Shown one piece after another: positions 58,707-64,000 of a stretch of DNA of 64,000 nt; positions within the stretch are counted from its first letter, which is position 1; every line of letters starts with the position of its first letter. The notes under the pieces were generated by a model that was not told the DNA's origin, made no database searches, and saw only the letters and a list, made by a program, of their open reading frames with translations. Position numbers and translations under genes: made by a program. Source of the DNA: Ditylenchus dipsaci (taxonomy: Eukaryota; Nematoda; Chromadorea; Rhabditida; Anguinidae). The DNA lies in NCBI GenBank assembly GCA_004194705.1, contig SADC01001112.1:806001-870000 (forward strand), given 5' to 3'.

Positions 58707-59189
58707 AACAAAACTATGTTCAAATCCCATCATTTGGATATTTTTAAGGGTATCCAAATTCGCTTTTTGGTGTATTTAGCTTGGGGGACCAAGCTAAAAT
58801 ATCTTTTTACCCGATATTTTTTACCCGATATTTTTTACCCGATATTTGGAAACTATTTTTTATTGGTTTTAGTGTATAAAAATTACTTAGAAGACGTCTA
58901 AACACTATTCTTAGTTGACCGAAAAAGCCCCCCCCCCAAGTAAACAAGTGCCCCGGGCCTTCTACCTTTGAAAAGTGCGAAACGATTTTTGACATAATCT
59001 TTGATTTTTGTGCTTTTACATGTTCTTTTGTCGCGTTTAGCAGAAAAAGGTGGTCAAAGATGTGATTTGGGTCATTTTTCAAGGAAGCGTGATGTGACCA
59101 AACTGAATGAGTGCCTTAATTAGAACACGATAAATATTTCTGTGTTCACATTTACTTCACTTGACTTCACTCATCTTTTAGAAAAATGT

Positions 59190-59393
59190 GGGACGCAACC
59201 GACTCGCCAACGTCATGCCTCACCATCGAGAAAATTCGCCAACGTCAAATCTCGCTTACGAAAAATTCGATTTAACCGCCCCTTTAGGACCGGCCATAGG
59301 GAGTCGTAAAATCGACTTTTTCGTTGGTGAGTTCTGTCGTTGGCGAGTCTTTTGCATTGGTGAGTTTTTCGTTGGCGTGTTTGTTGTGTCACG
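59190..59393. mobile_element. Small array-armed fold-back element FB-H
   Basis: Left arm starts GGGACGCAACCGACTCGCC. Words ACTCGCCAACG and the inverse CGTTGGCGAGT / TTGGTGAGTT repeat about three and five times. Flanks AAAATGT on each side (7 bases) suggest a target duplication. About 80 bases of interior. Confidence 0.65.
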
Positions 59394-59784
59394 AAAATGT
59401 TGCTCAATATTTCCACAGTAAAAAGGTGTCTCCGTCATTTCTAAATTTGGAAATGCCGAAAATTATGGTCTTTAAGCGCCGAAAATAAAGATTTTGACAA
59501 GAAAATAAATAAAAAATTCTGGAGTTTCGAGCTCTCAAATAAAGGACAAATCTCTTTAAAAAAGTACGACATGAGGGCCCTGCAAAAGAACCATATTTTT
59601 CATGATGGGAAAAAGGAAATAAATTTTAAAAAAACATGTGCAACATATATTACAAAAACAACGAATGAAAATGGAAGAGTAAAAATAAATAGGTGACAAT
59701 AAAAAGGGCATACTATGATTTTGTTTACTGAAAAGCTGAAATATGCCACAAAAAAACTAAATACGCCAAAGTTTTTTTTAATTT

Positions 59785-60060
59785 TTTCACTATTGTGTAG
59801 CTTAGGTTCTCAGCTTTTCAACAGGCTATCAAATTTTATTTAATGATTTCAGCCATGTAGAGATTTTGTGGTTTTGATTATTTAAATTAATGATTTTCGG
59901 TTTTTGAGGATTTTGGCATTTTAATTTCAATGAATTAATAAAAACATAAAAGTATATTCATTGAAAACCCCTAAATATCTACTTTTTGAAATCATTAAAT
60001 AAAGTATGATAGTTAATTAGATAGCTAAGTCCTGGGCTACACAATACTAAAAAAACTAAC
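59785..60060. repeat. Fold-back repeat
   Basis: GTGTAGCTTAGG...GATTTCA and the near-complement TGAAATCATTAAATAAAG...GGGCTACACAAT form diverged inverted arms around an AT-rich loop. Confidence 0.55.
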
Positions 60061-60571
60061 ACAACAATTTAGAGAAAATGTCAATTTAATGTAATTTTCA
60101 ATATATTTGAAAATATTCTGGTTTGCCGAGTTGCCTAAAAGTTATAGCTGTTGGTTTTTGTTAATTGACAAAATTAAACTGTACAAGTTAGGTTTGCGAA
60201 TAAAGGGAAACATGTGTGTTTAGATATACTTTGTATTGAATACATTATGTCACAGCTTCACAAATCCGTTCACCTATATACTCCCATAAAAATCAATCAA
60301 GTATGAGTAATTGCACTTCACACTACTCTGATGCTGCTATGCATACGTACTTTTGAACAAGATTAACAAGACTATGTGTGAAATTTTGGGTAGTTTTTGA
60401 GAATTTTTTAACACTCAATAGTCCCACAAAGTATTAACCCTGTTGGACTCAAAACACCGCTTTTCCGATTTTTGTTGAACACTCAAAAATCTGGAGATCG
60501 GCCTAAACTTTTTCCGATTTTTAAATGGTTGAAAAAAGCTAACTGTAGCTCTATTAGAGAAAATAAAGGTA

Positions 60572-60713
60572 CAGTCAAAGCTCAAACCTCCTGGGGACCA
60601 GAGGGTTTCGTTAAATTGAGGGTAAACTATTAGTCACTTAACGTAATCGCTGGCCAAATAAGCATCAAAAAAAGCTTCGTTAAATCGGCATTTCGTTAAA
60701 TCGAGCTTGACTG
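60572..60713. mobile_element. TA-flanked mariner/pogo-like MITE
   Basis: Ends CAGTCAAAGCTCAAACC and, inverted, CAGTCAAGCTCGATTTAACG, with TA on both sides. TTCGTTAAAT words recur inside. Confidence 0.65.
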
Positions 60714-61146
60714 TATTCAGAATAATATTTTTGAATTTTTAACTGAAAGCTGTACAAAAATCGTGTTTTTATAGTTTTAGCGTTTCGTAGTAGCAAGATT
60801 TCTTGTGGCTGTTTTCAGAATTCATAAACGTGGATAAGACCCAGGGATCAGTGTACATCAAAGTATCTATGGCTTACTTTATTTGGATTCCACTCTTCAT
60901 TTTTTCAGATGATGATAAAATACTAGTTGATCAGTGTTTGAGTCCAACGTTTCTCTTAGTTAAGTATGACCACCGAGTGTTAAAAACACATAGAAAAAAG
61001 ATATAAAGAAAATAGAAATATAGCAATAACAGAATGAAATTAAAATTTGTGAATAATGTATGTTATGGAGCAAAAATGACTAAAAGAATACCAACCATGT
61101 TTTCGGGCACATTGATGTCAGCCTCATGTCTGCAAACGACTGTTTA

Positions 61147-62855
61147 ATTCGAGAAAGTAATTAACATTCCGATACTCGAACGGCCACTTTGCTCGAATGT
61201 ACTCAGAATTTCATGCTGATCATTTAAGTATATACACTATGGGTGGTTTGAAAATTGATGATCGGGCAAAAAGGCCATTTTAAAAATTAGATATTTCTTA
61301 AAATCTTCTAACGTGCAAGTCCACTTTTACAAGTCATTTAAGGTCTGATTATCACTAAATTATAGCTCATAAGAAAGAACAGGAAAAGAGCTTTTAGACG
61401 ACATATCGATGAGACATTCACGCTTTATAAATTTTGGATTTTCAGGCAAAAGAAAAAATCTTGTCATTTTTTGAGAAACGTAGTTGACATTTAAATACGT
61501 AAAAATAAGGGCTTGAGAGTTAGAGATGCGCACACGCACTTACCTTAGACATGATTCCGAGAAGTACTCTTGACCATAAAATGCATATAGAGTCTCTTTT
61601 GCCACGGCCTGAGTTGAAAAACATGGTGAGACAGTCGAAGAATACATGTTTTTTTTTCTATTGTTCTGCCATAATAGTGGCCCCCTTTTGTTCCTTCCCC
61701 TCCCAATACAGCCCTAAATCCCTTAAAAATTCAAAAGGCGCCAATTTAAATTTTTCAAATTTTGACTAAAAACCATGATACCACCCCCCCTCCCGTGGTT
61801 GGAAATTTTTTTCTCAGAATCAAAAAAACACGCGGCTTTCTGATGAAATCGGAGTCGAGAAACACGAATATGAAGTTATCTCTTCCATCCGATCACTCTG
61901 CGTTGGGGGCGATTCTATACTGCAACCAAAATAAGTGCGGTAAGACCGTTTGTTCGTATAAAGTTACGCACCATTCTACAGAGCGAGAAAAACTGGACCA
62001 AAAGTGCTTTAAAGCATTTAAAAATAGGGGTATACGAATGTTAAGCAAAAATCGCGAAAAAATCAAACGAATCTCCGAAAAGTATTTTGACGTGAAACTC
62101 ATTTGCCGCTAGACAAACCCGGAAATCTGACGCTTAATTCTTGTTCAGCGTGGTTGACTTGCTTGTGAAAGTGGTCTTTAAATAATGGACTCACTTTCAA
62201 ATTTTGCTCAACACGATAAATATTTAAATTTAAATTTTTTCGAAAATTCAAACATTTATTGTCTTGAGCGGAATTTAGAATTCGAAAGTGAGTCCATTAC
62301 GGCTTCGTCTAGCGGCAAATGAGTTTTACGTCAAAATACTTTTTGGAATTTTTTTTGATTTTTTCGCGATTTTCGCTTAACATTCTTATACCCCTATTTT
62401 TAAATGCTTTAAAGACTTCTGTCTAGTTTTTCTCGCTCTGTAGAATGGTGCATAATTTTATACGAACAAACGGTCTTACTGCACTTATTTTTACGTATTT
62501 AAATGTCAACTACGTTTCTCAAAAAATGACAAGATTGTTTCTTTTGTCTGAAAATCCAAAATTTATAAAGCGTGAATGTCTAATCGATATGTCGTCTGAA
62601 AGCTCTTTTCCTGTTCTTTCTTACGAGTATTATGGTAATCAGTCCTTAAATGACTTGTAAAAATGGACTTGCACGTTAGAAGACTTTAAAAATTTCTAAT
62701 TTTTAAATTGGCGATTTTACCCGACTATCAATTTCAAAGCACCCATAGTGTATATACTTGAATGGTCAGAATGAAATTCTGAGTCCATCCGAGCAAAGTG
62801 GCTGTTCGAGTATCGAAGTGTTAACACGGAAACGCCTGATGCGCCCAACATGGAC
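61147..62855. repeat. Large fold-back element hosting an R1 insertion
   Basis: Outer ends TTCCGATACTCGAACGGCC and the complement near 62800-62820. Arms of ~550 bases match as inverted copies, with CGGTAAGACCGTTTGTTCG and its complement near the centre. The left arm is split by R1 copy 61510-61927. ORFs 61762-62112 and 62445-62660 are repeat sequence. Confidence 0.8.
61510..61927 (+). repeat. 5'-truncated R1 copy with target duplication
   Basis: Begins inside the R1 hairpin (GGCTTGAGAGTTAGAGATGC) and ends at TGCAACC, the same 3' boundary as the copy at 455-1034. It is flanked by AAAATAAG (61502-61509 and 61928-61935); the opposite arm of the host fold-back shows the uninterrupted site. Confidence 0.75.
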
Positions 62856-62954
62856 GTTGAATAAAGCAGAATGTGCTGAAAAAGATAGTGCAAGTCTTTT
62901 TTGATTCAATCATTGACAAAGTAGGTGAAAAGGGGTCCAGAAGATAACAAATTG

Positions 62955-63498
62955 TGTATAGTCAAAGTCCAGCTGGATAAATACAGATTTCAAATTAATG
63001 CGCCATGATTGTCATACCATGCCGTAATATAATATATCGAAAGGACCGTCAAGAAATAAGCTTTCAAATACTGATAAAAATGACTGTCAGAAATGAGGGT
63101 CAGAAAGGCAAATCGATCATATCACACTGTTTTTCCCTGTCTGGATCTCATTTCTGAGATTCAGAAAGAGTCTGACAGTCAGAATAATTTCCCGCACTTT
63201 CTGACGGTCAGAATTTTCGAATTTTCATTCTGACTTTCATTCTGCCTCTGAATATTGAGAAGAGTGATCTCTACACAAAGCTATGCCTCGTAGAAAAGTC
63301 AGGGTAGAATATTTTTAAAATCCCCATTCTAAAAAAGCGGTGATTTATGTTGACTTTACAAATCAAGACAGCCTATGCTTATCAGTATTTGAAAGCTTAT
63401 TTCTTGACGGTCCTTTCGACATATTATGGACGTAGGCATAGTATGACAATCATGGCGCATTAATTTAAAATCTGTATTTATCCAGCTGGATTTTGACT
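62955..63498. repeat. Fold-back element
   Basis: Ends TAGTCAAAGTCCAGCTGGAT and the complement ATCCAGCTGGATTTTGACTA. The arms share ATTAATGCGCCATGATTGTC and GACCGTCAAGAAATAAGCTT. The centre has multiple CTGACAGTCAGAA words. No ORF. Confidence 0.75.
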
Positions 63499-63499
63499 A

Positions 63500-63999
63500 C
63501 CGTATTTACTCTAAAGGCGCATACACAATGAGGAGGCTGTTTGCGGATGCTAAAACAGACTACTCACTAAGAATCCGCGAAACAGAATCCTCTATTTTTA
63601 CTGTTCTCCCAAAATTATTCAGTTGGTGCTGTTTTTTTATTTTTCAGTTGCTTATATAGCTTCTGACATCATATAGTTGAGGTTCAGGGCTACCAAATGA
63701 GCTATTGACTGAGTGAATGTTGCTTAAAAACTCAGATAAAATTTAAGACTCCGCCCAAGAATCCTAACTCGAATTCGAGTGCGGATGCTTGGGCCGAGCC
63801 TTTCTTTTTTTAACTCAATTTTTTCTATAATTTCTAACTTATCAATGGCTCATCTTGTAGCTCTGAATCTTAGCTACAAGATGGCACCAAAACAATAATT
63901 TTTGAATAAGTTTAAAAAAGTTATGGCCATTTCCGAGTGTAAAGTTAGGTTTAGCATCCGCAAACAGCCTCCTCATTGTGAATGCGCCTTAATAGTAGC
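63500..63999. mobile_element. TACCG-family-like element C9 (word GGCGCAT)
   Basis: Starts CCGTATTTACTCTAAAGGCG after TA. The right end, inverted, contains GGCGCATTCACAATGAGG. Long arms with GCATCCGCAAACAGCCTCCT are repeated inversely. It abuts the fold-back at 62955-63498. Confidence 0.6.
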
Positions 64000-64000
64000 C

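Larger units (their letters stand above)
58761..61146. other. Non-genic, repeat-bearing AT-rich sequence
   Basis: Contains 58920-59180 with nothing recognisable, a small array-armed element (59190-59393), a fold-back (59785-60060), a decayed TACCG-type end near 60545-60570 and a TA-flanked MITE (60572-60713). An open stretch at 60803-61006 has no recognisable homology. Confidence 0.5.

Noticed and set aside
60803..61006. 67-codon plus-strand ORF (FINVDKTQGSVYIKVSMAYF...)
   Set aside because: No recognisable homology, no convincing donor, surrounded by repeats.
61762..62112. 116-codon plus-strand ORF
   Set aside because: It spans the junction of an R1 insertion and a fold-back arm; its opposite arm gives another unrelated ORF.

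Overview
The window is animal nuclear DNA, AT-rich and dense in introns and transposons. Four spliced protein-coding genes can be reconstructed. One is a claudin-like four-TM 'Clc-like' protein, a family I know mainly from nematodes. Another is a giant atypical copine of the kind known from nematode body-wall muscle. With a CDR/FAXC-type GST-fold protein alongside, a nematode or close relative is the best guess. This is inference from families; no rRNA or mitochondrial marker is present.

Layout. (1) 1-6517, minus: a CDR/FAXC-type gene cut by the left edge, with a nested transposon stack in its 3.5-kb intron. (2) 7770-15882, plus: hyccin (FAM126 family), eight exons; intron 7 is 5.6 kb and holds a 2.8-kb hAT-like insertion carrying further elements. 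(3) 17942-22125, minus: the Clc-like gene, five exons. (4) 22854-49871 and beyond, minus: the giant copine. It has one 20.4-kb exon of ~727-bp coding super-repeats, then ten small exons encoding a copine-type VWA domain with an intact metal site. Its 5' exons are not identified. (5) 49872-64000: no gene recognised, only repeats, including a degenerate hAT transposase and a 1.4-kb array of a 16-bp unit.

The mobilome is the most unusual part. Many elements are fold-backs whose inverted arms are tandem arrays of a short word, and most are flanked by exact 8-bp target duplications. Two contain or resemble hAT coding or terminal sequence. A separate family of small TA-flanked elements has conserved ends around a GC-rich word that differs from copy to copy, yet is repeated faithfully, and mirrored as a palindrome, inside each copy.

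The genes do not form one pathway. Hyccin acts in the PI4K-IIIalpha plasma-membrane complex; the copine probably works at muscle attachment or M-line structures; the Clc-like protein is a membrane protein; the CDR/FAXC protein has a GST/metaxin-like fold. Coding frames are broken about once per kilobase in the giant exon and four times in hyccin. Every junction I checked is repaired by adding one base, usually to a homopolymer, which points to consensus deletions in the assembly rather than pseudogenes.
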